This document shows, in pieces, positions 1 through 8,532 of a stretch of 57,581 nt of DNA. The number at the start of each line of letters is the position of its first letter. Position 1 is the stretch's first letter. Source of the stretch: Petrachloros mirabilis ULC683 (GTDB lineage: Bacteria > Cyanobacteriota > Cyanobacteriia > Thermosynechococcales > Thermosynechococcaceae); NCBI RefSeq assembly GCF_009939295.1, contig NZ_WVIC01000029.1, positions 1 to 57,581 of the forward strand, given 5' to 3'. Below the pieces are notes generated by a model. It was not told the origin of the DNA. It was given only the letters and a program-made list of their open reading frames with translations, and ran no database searches. Made by a program: the position numbers and the translations under genes.

Positions 1-106
1 CCTCCTGAGTGCTCTACCTCAATTTTACTCCACACAAATTCGGGTGGAACTAGGAATAAACCTCCTGTTGGTGTGGTTGGGGTGCGTGAATTTTCCTGAG
101 GGAGCA

Positions 107-1063
107 TTAGCAGCCTGTCGCTAGAGCGGTGTCGGGTTTGAGCAGTTGGATTAGGGTAGTGCGCTCGTCGGGGGTGAGGGTGCGATCGCCAGCCTTGGCA
201 TTCATCACGGCCTGAGCTGAAGATTTGGCACCTGGAATGGTGACGGGCTGGCTTTCATGGGAGATAACAAAACGGAGGGCAGTATTCACCATGTCTTCAC
301 CAGGTGCCAGGATGGTTTTAAGCTGCTCGACCTTGGCCAGGTTGCGGCTCAGTTTTTCTCGATAGGCTGCGGTGCTATACCACTCTGAGCGCACTGCATC
401 CGTAAAAATTGTGTCGGTAGAGTATTTGCCAGTCAACAAGCCCTTACCCATGGGTCCCCGTGCCACCACCGCAATATCATGTTCTTGACAGTAGGGCAGT
501 AGCTTTTTCTCAGGTTTGCGGTTGAGGAGTGAGTAATCTAGCTCAACGACGCCACAGGTGTTGTGGACATTGAACCGCTGGAGCACCTCAGGTTGGTCGG
601 TGGAAATGCCATAGGCACCGATGTAGCCTTGCTGCTTGAGTTGCTCAAAGGCTTCTAGATAGACGGTAGGGTCTTCGATTTTGCCTTCATGGCAAAGCAA
701 AACGTCGATGTAGTCGGTGCGTAGTCGATACAGCGAGGCATGGACGCACAACCGCACCATATCCACTGTGGTCATGGGCACCGTTTGCCCAGAGCGCCTT
801 CCCCAGCGCCCTACTTTAGTGATGATGTGGACTTGGTGGCGAATTCCCTTCAGCGCTTTACCCAGGCGTTCTTCTGATAGCCCACAGGGAATGCCGTAGG
901 ATTCGGCGGTGTCAAACAGGTTTACCCCTTGATCAAAGGCAGCGCGCACGGTGTCTAGAGCTGTTTCTTCGTCAATGGCTCCCCATTGATTGCCGAGATT
1001 CCAGGTGCCTAGGCCAATGGCAGATATTTTAAGGCCAGTCTTGCCAAAGTTACGGTAAAGCAT
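107..1063 (-). CDS. Aldo/keto reductase
   Basis: A 318-residue NADPH-dependent aldo/keto reductase with a TIM-barrel fold, probably cytoplasmic and reducing a carbonyl substrate that the sequence does not identify. The catalytic tetrad is readable: Asp51 and Tyr56 in NLFDTAESYG, Lys83 in IITKVGRW and His125 in DVLLCHEG. The N-terminal GLGTWNLG is the usual first strand, and the length is normal for the family. It is the last minus-strand gene after the glycosyltransferase cluster, separated from it by about 115 bp, so it is probably not part of that pathway. I see no convincing ribosome binding site before the ATG. The family call is firm; the substrate is unknown. Confidence 0.92.
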   Translation of the reverse strand: MLYRNFGKTGLKISAIGLGTWNLGNQWGAIDEETALDTVRAAFDQGVNLFDTAESYGIPCGLSEERLGKALKGIRHQVHIITKVGRWGRRSGQTVPMTTVDMVRLCVHASLYRLRTDYIDVLLCHEGKIEDPTVYLEAFEQLKQQGYIGAYGISTDQPEVLQRFNVHNTCGVVELDYSLLNRKPEKKLLPYCQEHDIAVVARGPMGKGLLTGKYSTDTIFTDAVRSEWYSTAAYREKLSRNLAKVEQLKTILAPGEDMVNTALRFVISHESQPVTIPGAKSSAQAVMNAKAGDRTLTPDERTTLIQLLKPDTALATGC

Positions 1064-1177
1064 GAGAGGTGCAATTCGCTAAAAAGTTTGCTTGATGGGA
1101 GTTGAGATTTGAGGGTCGTAGATCTACAAAGTTTTACCGACGGAATACGAGCCAGCGCCAATGGATTGCAGAGTGGA

Positions 1178-2380
1178 TCATCGCTTCAGAACCAGGGGGT
1201 CTTGAGTGGCAGCGGTTGGTCTTGGCAGATGGTTTGGGGGCAAAGATAGCGTGATGGGGGGATGGTTGCGTCCGTCAGCAATGGCGACGGAGCTACAACC
1301 GAGCTGTTTGGCTAAGGTTCGGGTGTAGTGATTGCACCATGCGCTATTCAGTTTTTTTTCCCAGGCTAGGAGCTGTTTTTCTAATCTTTTTGCTCGCCGC
1401 TGGCCAAGCCAGGCTAGGCTAGCCACGCGGGGTTTAATCAGTTCTTCCCATCGTCGCCAGCCCAGCTTTTGATAGCGTTTCTGAAAGTATCTGCTGTCAG
1501 CTAGGTGCCATTTTTTTTGAAAGTATTGAAGGCTGGAGCGCTCCCAGGCATCGCTCCAGCGTAGTGAGAAGTAGGGTAGATCTGCCCATTGCAAGCGCGG
1601 AGCGGGGGGATGGGTGAGAAAGGTGACGACCGAGGCTGGTTCTAGATAAATTGTGCCGCCAGCTCGGGCTACGGTCATGGCAAAGTCTAGATACTCTTTG
1701 GTGCAGCAAAGTCCTTCATCTAGGGGGCCATGTTCTCTAAAGAATGCGGTTTGTACCAGCATGGCGTGAAATTCTACAAAGCCTGTGGGCTGCCGATGGA
1801 TGCGATCGCGCACCTCATCTATCTGGCGATTTTGGTAGTAAGTTTTCTCGTAAATGTGCCAGCCACCTGAGTTGCTCACAGCAGGCGCATTCTGGACAAA
1901 CCCCTCAAACGCTTCAGCCGCGATGTACTCGCCCCCCGCACAATGAATCGTTTCATGCACGGGTTGGTACTGGCACACCAGGGAGCCGACCACGGTGGCG
2001 TCAGTTTCCTGGGCACAACTTACCAACGCGTCTAGCCATCCCGGTGCAAAAATCACGTCGTTATCGACAAACACCACGTAGGGGCTGCTGACCTGCTGCA
2101 ACCCAAGGTTACGAGCCGCATTGGGCGACAGATAGCGATCGCTGCGTACAATCTGAAAGCCCTTCTTGGCAGCTTGGGTGGCTAAATATCGCTGCAACTG
2201 AGCTGGAGAATTGTTGTCAACATAGATCAGTTGAAACGGAAACGATGTGACTTCGTAGAGACTTTCTAGGGAGTCTTGAGCGAACTGAAATCGCTCCCGA
2301 GGCACCACAATGATAGTGACCTCAGGCTCGGCTGCTGGGGAATTCCAACTCTGGTTTGAACTCTGTTGTAATGCCGTCAT
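1178..2380 (-). CDS. Family 2 glycosyltransferase
   Basis: A 400-residue GT-A glycosyltransferase. The GT2 core spans about residues 20-250: VTIIVVPRER begins the nucleotide-binding fold, IYVDNNSP is the strand/turn binding the nucleotide, and VVFVDNDV (about 102-109) carries the DxD-like metal-binding triad. The C-terminal 130 residues are basic and helical, with the pattern SDAWERSSLQYF followed by KKWHLADS. This protein is clearly paralogous to the C-terminal half of the 832-residue protein at 5980-8478: same order, same WHLA motif, same spacing. It therefore probably acts on the same glycan. It lies downstream of the ABC exporter, separated by a repeat-rich gap of about 370 bp. Donor and acceptor cannot be told. 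Confidence 0.88.
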   Translation of the reverse strand: MTALQQSSNQSWNSPAAEPEVTIIVVPRERFQFAQDSLESLYEVTSFPFQLIYVDNNSPAQLQRYLATQAAKKGFQIVRSDRYLSPNAARNLGLQQVSSPYVVFVDNDVIFAPGWLDALVSCAQETDATVVGSLVCQYQPVHETIHCAGGEYIAAEAFEGFVQNAPAVSNSGGWHIYEKTYYQNRQIDEVRDRIHRQPTGFVEFHAMLVQTAFFREHGPLDEGLCCTKEYLDFAMTVARAGGTIYLEPASVVTFLTHPPAPRLQWADLPYFSLRWSDAWERSSLQYFQKKWHLADSRYFQKRYQKLGWRRWEELIKPRVASLAWLGQRRAKRLEKQLLAWEKKLNSAWCNHYTRTLAKQLGCSSVAIADGRNHPPITLSLPPNHLPRPTAATQDPLVLKR

Positions 2381-2429
2381 ATAAGCATCCTCTGAAATTT
2401 TTACTCGGCTATAGATTCGGCCATAAATC

Positions 2430-2745
2430 CTGAGAAGCGGTTTGAAATGTTTCTGATGCCTTGCACTTGCCCCCTAGCCCCCCCTCGCGCAGCGTGCCCG
2501 CAGGGCGTAATTGGGGGATAATGATCAGAGTTTTTGGCTTTCTCCCCCCAATTTTGGGGGGTCGGGGGGGCTAATGCAGGGATGAATGAGGCTTTTTAGA
2601 CGACCTCTCAGAAGCGGTTTGAAACGTTTCTGACGCCTTGCACCCGCCCCCTAAATCCCCCATTCTGGGGGACTTAAGCGTGATCAAAGCCCTCCAGAGT
2701 AGGGGGTTGGGGGGCAGATAGCCTCTGAGTCAATTGCGGTTCAAC
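2430..2745. repeat. Two tandem copies of the C-rich/G-rich palindromic repeat (family A)
   Basis: The 371-bp gap between the ABC exporter and the GT2 gene holds no gene. It contains two successive copies of a palindromic intergenic repeat. Each starts with a nearly identical arm (AGAAGCGGTTTGAAA and variants, from about 2431 and 2611), followed by CTTGCAC and a run of C-rich sequence, then a mirror-image G-rich run ending near GGGGGGCTAATGCAG in the first copy. The first copy is almost identical over about 80 bp to one at 46.8 kb. Related copies lie near 13.7, 17.0, 42.6, 46.8 and 53.2 kb. This looks like a MITE- or REP-like family; the transcript would form a strong hairpin. Confidence 0.8.
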
Positions 2746-2751
2746 CTGGAT

Positions 2752-4623
2752 TTAACGGCAGTTTACGTAGGCAGAGCCATGGTGATCTGAATGCTCAATG
2801 GCACTCTGGATCTGATACAGCGCCGCGTACCGCTGCCCCAAGCGCATCAACTCGTCGTGGCTGCCTCGCTCTAGAATCTGCCCCTGCTCTAGATAGAGAA
2901 TCTGATCGGCAGACACAGCCCCTTGCAGATTGTGGGTAATCAGAAAGGTGGTGCAGTCCTGGGTGAGGCGCTCTAGGGCTTCGGTGACGGCCTGTTCGTT
3001 TTCGTTATCAAGTCCCACCGTGGGCTCATCGAGAATGACAATGGAGGCTCGGCGTACAGCGGCTCGTGCGATCGCAATCCGCTGTCGCTGCCCCCCTGAA
3101 AGCGTGGCTCCTCGCTCGCCCATGGGCGTGGCGTACCCTTGGGGCAAAGCCATAATAAAGTCGTGGGCATTGGCTAGGCGAGCCGCCGCTTCAATCTCGG
3201 CATCAGTGGCACCCAGCGCTCCATAAGCGATGTTATCGCGCACGCTAACCGCAAACAGCACGCTGTCTTGCAACACAATACTGATCTGGCGACGGAGCGA
3301 TTCGACCCGATACTGCCGCAAATCGTGGCCATCGATGAGAATGTTGCCCTCAATGGGGTCGTACAGTCGCAGCAACAGGCTGACTAAGGTAGACTTACCG
3401 CCCCCCGACGGCCCCACCAGTGCCACCCGCTGCCCCGGCTGCACCCCAAACGAGAGACCGTTGAGAATGCGTTTTGCGGGCTCGTAGCCAAACGCCACGT
3501 TGCGAAAGCACACCTGCCCCTCAAAAGCCGGTGCCTCAATAGCGCCCTGGGTATCTCGAATCTCAGGTATCGTATCCAGAATGTCGATGATGCGCTCACC
3601 CGAGGCCGTAGCCTTGGCAATTTGAGCCATATGTTTGGCCAATTGCTTGGTGGGCTTAAAGGAAGTCTTCAGGTAGGTCATAAACACCAGCAGATCTCCC
3701 GGCGTTGCCGCTCCTTGGGTCACCAACTGCACCCCTCGCCACAGCACCACGGCGGTGGCCAAAGCCACCAAGATTTCCACGGTGCGCTGCAAGCCAGCAG
3801 AAAGCTGCTGAGTGCGCGCCACATCCTCTAGGCTTTTGGTATTGTCGGTGGCGAACAGGCTCTCCAACATGCCTTCTAAAGAAAGTGCCTGCACCACCTT
3901 AATGGCGTTGATCGCCTCCGATGCTGTGGCTGCCATGGCTCCCTCCCGCCGCCGCTGCTGCCGCGCCACCTGATGAATTTGCTGGGTCAGTTTGGTCGCC
4001 GTAAAGATGAACAGCGGGAATACCAGTAGCCCGATCAAGGCTAGCTGGGCATTCATCCAGAACATCACCCCCACCATACTGACTAGGGTGAGCGTATTCA
4101 CCATCAGGGGAACCGCTGCGGTAATGGTGACTTCGCGCAGCCGATCAATGTCATTAATAATTCGTGTGATTAAATCCCCGTTTCTGGCTTTGCTGTGAAA
4201 GGACAGGGACAGCCGTTGCAGGTGACCATAGAGCTTAGCCCGAATCTCGGCAATAATGCGGCTGGAGGCAATAGAAAGACTCACCAAGCTCATGTAAGAC
4301 GCACCAGCCTTGAGCGCTGTTGCCAAGATAATCCCCAAGGTCAAGAGTGTCAGTAGCAGCAGTTGGGGCAAGTTGTTCAGAAAGGGGATAGGCAGGGGCA
4401 GCTCGGTGGCATCGGGAATAATAATGTGATCAAAGATCAGCTTCAGCGGCCAGGGTTCGAGCAACTGAGCCAAAATTTCACCGATCAGTCCCACCCAGGC
4501 TAGGGTCAGCAAAAATCTTTCTTTGCGAATTTCTGGCCAAAACCGTTGCATAATGCGGCGCAGACCCTTGCAGGCAGATTTCACGGTCTTAGGCCGCTTG
4601 CGTTTAATGAGACCTGACTTCAT
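2752..4623 (-). CDS. MsbA-type ABC exporter (permease fused to ATPase)
   Basis: A 623-residue half-transporter. The N-terminal half has six predicted membrane segments (first near residues 38-60, EILAQLLEPWPL marking the elbow), followed by one ATPase domain. Walker A is GPSGGGKST (about 403-411), the signature is LSGGQRQRIAIARA (about 508), Walker B is IVILDEP, and ITHN carries the switch His. Such proteins work as homodimers in the inner membrane to flip or export lipids, glycolipids or peptides. It sits immediately downstream of a GT4 gene and inside a run of six glycosyltransferase-type genes on the same strand, so export of a glycolipid or glycan intermediate is the best inference. The N-terminus is basic. 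The exact substrate is unknown. Confidence 0.93.
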   Translation of the reverse strand: MKSGLIKRKRPKTVKSACKGLRRIMQRFWPEIRKERFLLTLAWVGLIGEILAQLLEPWPLKLIFDHIIIPDATELPLPIPFLNNLPQLLLLTLLTLGIILATALKAGASYMSLVSLSIASSRIIAEIRAKLYGHLQRLSLSFHSKARNGDLITRIINDIDRLREVTITAAVPLMVNTLTLVSMVGVMFWMNAQLALIGLLVFPLFIFTATKLTQQIHQVARQQRRREGAMAATASEAINAIKVVQALSLEGMLESLFATDNTKSLEDVARTQQLSAGLQRTVEILVALATAVVLWRGVQLVTQGAATPGDLLVFMTYLKTSFKPTKQLAKHMAQIAKATASGERIIDILDTIPEIRDTQGAIEAPAFEGQVCFRNVAFGYEPAKRILNGLSFGVQPGQRVALVGPSGGGKSTLVSLLLRLYDPIEGNILIDGHDLRQYRVESLRRQISIVLQDSVLFAVSVRDNIAYGALGATDAEIEAAARLANAHDFIMALPQGYATPMGERGATLSGGQRQRIAIARAAVRRASIVILDEPTVGLDNENEQAVTEALERLTQDCTTFLITHNLQGAVSADQILYLEQGQILERGSHDELMRLGQRYAALYQIQSAIEHSDHHGSAYVNCR

Positions 4624-4716
4624 CTGGGTTGCTCCTTCCTGTTTTGCTTGCAGAACTCGGTATGGTTTGCTAAGGGTCTGCGACCGATCAGAATTTTCCT
4701 GACGGAACTCTGGTAC

Positions 4717-5922
4717 TCAAAGACTGACCTGGATGGGCCACCGCGCCAGCACGGTTTGATATATTTTTTGCCACTGTTGTTGCTCAACGTCCGGTGCCAA
4801 TTGCCGCAGCACCTTTTGCCTTGCGGCCATGCCAAGCTGCTGCCGCAGATTGGGCTGCTCGATGAGTCGGCGCAGGGCTACCGTCAGAGCAGCACTGGAG
4901 GCCGGGGGCACCAACAGTGCGTCTTTCTCGTGGGCTAAAATTTCACCGATGGCATCGACGGTTGTGCCCACAATGGCGCGGGCGGCCAGCATCGCTTCTA
5001 GTAGGGTGTTCGGGCAGCCATCATGAATGGAGGGGATGGCAAAAATATCCATATGGGGTAGATAGGCCAGGGCTTCAGTACGGCTGACTTGACCGGTGAT
5101 CACAAGTTGGGACTTGAGACCACTGGCTTCTAGTTCCTGCTCCCAGTAATGCCGCTCTTTTTCCACAAAATCGCCCACCAGAAGTAGGGTGAGGTGGGTC
5201 TCCGACTTTAGGGTGTTGCAAGCATCGATCAGATATTCCAGCCCTTTTTTGTCTCGAAAGTTGCCCGACGCGCCAATGACGGTGCCTCGCAGTTGATCTA
5301 GCAGGAGGGGCGGGGGCAAAGCTTCAAAGTCAATGGGGGCAATGGAGTTCCAAAACGAGGATGATTTGGTGCCCAGGGAAGGCACCAGCACTCTGGCTCG
5401 ATGCAGCAGGTCTTGACTCACAAAGGTCGCCCAGTCTGAGTTGGCTAGGGTCCAGGTGATTTGTCCGTGCTGCTGGGGACTAAACAGGTGTTTTTGCAGA
5501 TCCGCCCCCCGAATGCTGTTGATTACAGGCAATCCCTGTTCCTGGGCTAGCAGGGTGGTTAAGAACCCCATTTCATTGATAAAGAAGGCATGGAACAGAT
5601 CAAAGTGATACTGGGCATGGAGGCTGGCCAGTTGATCGTAAAGGTCGCAGAGATAGTCTTGGTCTTTGGCGAGGGGCGATCGCACCGCTGGTTTGAGCCG
5701 ATGCACTGTGACGCCGTGGGATGTCGAGGTTTGACGGCTTGCCCGTCGATAAATTCCTTGCTCTGCATCGGCTTTTTCATCCCGAAACACGGCTCGAAAA
5801 ACGGCAACATGCACTTCAAACCCGAGGGTGATCAGCATTTGGGCAATGCGAGCAACTGACTCTCCAACACCCCCTACATCGGGCGGAAATTCTAAGGTGG
5901 TCAGGCAAATTTTGAGTTTCAT
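4717..5922 (-). CDS. Family 4 glycosyltransferase (GT-B)
   Basis: A 401-residue retaining GT-B transferase. The N-terminal Rossmann half begins MKLKICLTTLEFPPDVGGVG, with the glycine loop for the acceptor side. The C-terminal half has VIGASGNFRDKKGLEYLID and the GT4 Glu-x7-Glu region in PSIHDGCPNTLLEAML. I chose the ATG at 5922 because MKLKIC is the normal family start; the reading frame could be extended nine codons to a GTG at 5949, which looks less natural. It lies 57 bp downstream of the fused glycosyltransferase and 93 bp upstream of the ABC exporter, all co-directional, so it probably adds a sugar to the same exported product. Confidence 0.9.
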   Translation of the reverse strand: MKLKICLTTLEFPPDVGGVGESVARIAQMLITLGFEVHVAVFRAVFRDEKADAEQGIYRRASRQTSTSHGVTVHRLKPAVRSPLAKDQDYLCDLYDQLASLHAQYHFDLFHAFFINEMGFLTTLLAQEQGLPVINSIRGADLQKHLFSPQQHGQITWTLANSDWATFVSQDLLHRARVLVPSLGTKSSSFWNSIAPIDFEALPPPLLLDQLRGTVIGASGNFRDKKGLEYLIDACNTLKSETHLTLLLVGDFVEKERHYWEQELEASGLKSQLVITGQVSRTEALAYLPHMDIFAIPSIHDGCPNTLLEAMLAARAIVGTTVDAIGEILAHEKDALLVPPASSAALTVALRRLIEQPNLRQQLGMAARQKVLRQLAPDVEQQQWQKIYQTVLARWPIQVSL

Positions 5923-5979
5923 TGGTTTATCTATTGATAGACAGCACACTCAAGGCAATATCCTCTTAAAAAAATGGCG

Positions 5980-8478
5980 CTAAGCCACAATTTTTTCATC
6001 CACTTTTTGATCCACTGGCATACGAGGTTTCTCTAGGGCTAAAGATTGTCCTTGGCTCAAAATTTTGGCTCGGTGCTTGAGGTGGCGCTGATAGAAAAAG
6101 TTGTTGAGCTTTTGCTCTAACCCGCCCAAGCACTTCTCTAGCCAGGTGTTGCCTCTGCCTAAGGTCAAGCGCCGAACCAGGGGTTGTACCAGCAGCTCTC
6201 GCCGTCGGTTGCCAATAATGACGTAGCGTTTTTTGAAGTAGGAGTCTTCTGCTAGGTGCCACTTCCGGCGTAGATGATCGAGACTGGCTCGATCCCAGGC
6301 GTTGCTCCAGCGCACCATGAAGTAGGGCAGGTCATACCATTTGAAGTCGGGTAAGCGGTTGGCACCAAACAATTCAATCAGTCCTGCCTTATTCTGGGCA
6401 ATGCCAACGGTATCTGTGGTGACAATGGCGGTGCGATCGCAGTAGATCTTGCCACCCGCTTCCGTGACCGACAGGCAAAAATCAATGTGCTCTCGCGTGG
6501 CCAACATGCCCTCATCGAGCAGGCCAACTTTGCCAAATACCGCCGTGCGCGCCATCAGACAGTGAAATTCCACGTAGTCGCACTGCACCCGATGCATTTG
6601 ATCTTGCACCTGGGCGATCGCTTTGCCGGTCAGGTAAGCTTTTTGGCGCAGACGACGCTTGATGCGGCCATCGGGTTTGACATCATTGAGGATATAAGTT
6701 TCACCGCCAGCATTGTGAATCACCCCATGTTCTGGCTGACCAATGCAAGTTAATGGCCCGACCACATCAGCGCCGGTTTCTGCGGCACAGTTCACCAACT
6801 GCGTCAGCCAGCCCAGCTCAACCACCACATCATTTTCAATAAAGACGACATACTCAGCGATGGCCGTCTTCAAGACCTGGCGTAGCCCCACATTTCGCGC
6901 CTGATTGGGGGAAATATAGTAGGGGGTGCGAATTAGCTTAAACCCTTTCTCTTTCGCCTGGGCGTTTAGGTAAGCTTGGATGGGGGGTGGGGTGCAGACA
7001 TCCACATAGACCAGCTCAAAGGGATAGCGAGTATTGCGGTAAATACTTTCTAGAGAGGCTTGGGTATGACTAAATCGCTCTCGGGGGCCAACCACAATCG
7101 TGACTGTGGGTGTGGTTTGCTGATGGCAATTAAATTCAACATGAGTTTGATAGCTCTGGCCTGCCCTCACCCCAACCCCTCTCCCAACGTTGGGAGAGGG
7201 GCTATAACCTTGAATTTCTACTCTGTTCCCCCTCGCCCAGAATTGGGAGAGGGGGCTAGGGGGTGAGGGCGGAGATGTCGTCGAATTCACGCTCAATTCA
7301 GGCTCTAAAAGCCTTTGCAATCTAAGGGCAGATTCCTGGGCACCTTGCAGGTTAAAGGAGTGCGCCACGGGGGGGTGGCTGAGCGCTGTCAAAATATGTT
7401 GGGTCAGGCGCTCGGGGGCTAAATCATCGGCACCCAGCACCTGCAAAATGCCCTGACTTTCGAGCTTGCGGGCACGCAGGGTTTGTTCCCCAGACTGATC
7501 TGCTGAGGGCGATGGATAAATTAGCGATCGCACCCCGGTTTTGAGAATATTCATGGTGGTGTTATAGCCCCCCAGACTAATCGACAGATCGGCTCGCTGG
7601 AGATAATCCAGCAATCGAGGCGTAAAGCGGCGAACCACCAAGTTGGGAGTATTAGCAGCCAACCCTTGCAACTGCAAAAATTCAGCTTCGGGCAAATAGG
7701 GACCCGCAAAGGCATAGATGGTATGGGGAATGTGTTGTTTGAGGGTGGGAGCAAGGGCTGCGATCGCACCCAACAACGGATACCCATGGCGTCCCCCTCC
7801 GACGCTCACCACCAGGCTGGGTTCAGGTCGGCTCAAGTCCAGGCGATCGGCCTCGCCCAGGGGCAAAGACTCATCTATCTGCTGGGTCACCAACCCGGTA
7901 TAAAAGACCGGGCAGTGCAGCCCATCCAGCTCTGCAAAACACTCCTCTAGCCGTTGCAACTGCGGATCGGAGTGATACAAAATCAAGTCGTAATAGCGGT
8001 TAATCCACTTACAGGTTCGGGCCTGCTTTTTGGCACGGACGCTCTGGGACATGGCCTGGGTCATCATAATATCGCGCAGACAGCACACCACCTGGGTGGA
8101 GACATTCGATGCCTCAATATGCTTGAGCAGCGGCATCAGCTCAAATCGGAGCGTATGCTTACTGAACGGAAAGCCCTCAGTAATCACACAATCAGGCCGA
8201 ATTCGGTCAAAGGCTGCCAAAAGGAGCGATTTACGGCGTTCCTGAACCACTTCTAGGGGTTGAGTGGCATCCACCCCCTTCAGGACTATCCCCTCCATAT
8301 ACAGCCCAGGTAAACGCACTTCACTCACCCCAGCCGGAAGCTGAAAGCCTGGTACCGCCTGCCCTCCATGGATGAAGAACACCTGAAACTGTTGGGCAAG
8401 GCTGCGCATAATTTCAGTGCTGCGCACCAGGTGGCCAATGCCAGCGAGATGCTGGCTATAAAATAGGATCTTTTTCAT
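5980..8478 (-). CDS. Two-domain glycosyltransferase: MurG-like GT-B fused to GT2
   Basis: An 832-residue protein made of two complete enzymes. Residues 1 to about 395 form a MurG/GT28-like GT-B domain, with an N-terminal GIGHLVRS loop and a C-terminal donor site around ISLGGYNTTMNILKTG. Residues about 455-790 form a GT2 domain (VTIVVGPRER, YISPNQARNVGL, VVFIENDVV) with the same basic C-terminal helices as the GT2 gene at 1178-2380. The first domain is paralogous to the two free-standing genes immediately upstream (8533-9729 and 9726-10967). The linker, about residues 403-439, is rich in Pro, Ser, Gly and Arg and is encoded by a palindromic intergenic repeat in frame. In the GT2 half the usual DxD reads END. 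Both domains look intact, so a bifunctional enzyme is likely. Confidence 0.85.
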   Translation of the reverse strand: MKKILFYSQHLAGIGHLVRSTEIMRSLAQQFQVFFIHGGQAVPGFQLPAGVSEVRLPGLYMEGIVLKGVDATQPLEVVQERRKSLLLAAFDRIRPDCVITEGFPFSKHTLRFELMPLLKHIEASNVSTQVVCCLRDIMMTQAMSQSVRAKKQARTCKWINRYYDLILYHSDPQLQRLEECFAELDGLHCPVFYTGLVTQQIDESLPLGEADRLDLSRPEPSLVVSVGGGRHGYPLLGAIAALAPTLKQHIPHTIYAFAGPYLPEAEFLQLQGLAANTPNLVVRRFTPRLLDYLQRADLSISLGGYNTTMNILKTGVRSLIYPSPSADQSGEQTLRARKLESQGILQVLGADDLAPERLTQHILTALSHPPVAHSFNLQGAQESALRLQRLLEPELSVNSTTSPPSPPSPLSQFWARGNRVEIQGYSPSPNVGRGVGVRAGQSYQTHVEFNCHQQTTPTVTIVVGPRERFSHTQASLESIYRNTRYPFELVYVDVCTPPPIQAYLNAQAKEKGFKLIRTPYYISPNQARNVGLRQVLKTAIAEYVVFIENDVVVELGWLTQLVNCAAETGADVVGPLTCIGQPEHGVIHNAGGETYILNDVKPDGRIKRRLRQKAYLTGKAIAQVQDQMHRVQCDYVEFHCLMARTAVFGKVGLLDEGMLATREHIDFCLSVTEAGGKIYCDRTAIVTTDTVGIAQNKAGLIELFGANRLPDFKWYDLPYFMVRWSNAWDRASLDHLRRKWHLAEDSYFKKRYVIIGNRRRELLVQPLVRRLTLGRGNTWLEKCLGGLEQKLNNFFYQRHLKHRAKILSQGQSLALEKPRMPVDQKVDEKIVA
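7163..7270. repeat. In-frame palindromic repeat encoding the interdomain linker
   Basis: A 108-bp (36-codon) element inside the fused glycosyltransferase gene. It begins GCCCTCACCCCA and ends with the mirror image TAGGGGGTGAGGGC, with an inner palindrome CTCTCCCAACGTTGGGAGAG. On the coding strand it gives a linker containing SPLSQFWARG and SPSPNVGRGVGVRAG, peptides that commonly arise when such cyanobacterial intergenic repeats are translated. A degraded copy lies near 11.2 kb, and fragments are near 16.9 and 53.15 kb. The length is a multiple of three and no stop is introduced. Confidence 0.85.
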
Positions 8479-8532
8479 GGGGATCTCTCCTTGAGTTCAC
8501 TGGGGCGCTACTCACTTCAACAAAGTGGCCAT

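Noticed and set aside
1-106. Possible gene or site at the left edge
   Set aside because: No frame, palindrome or promoter I could support in this short stretch.
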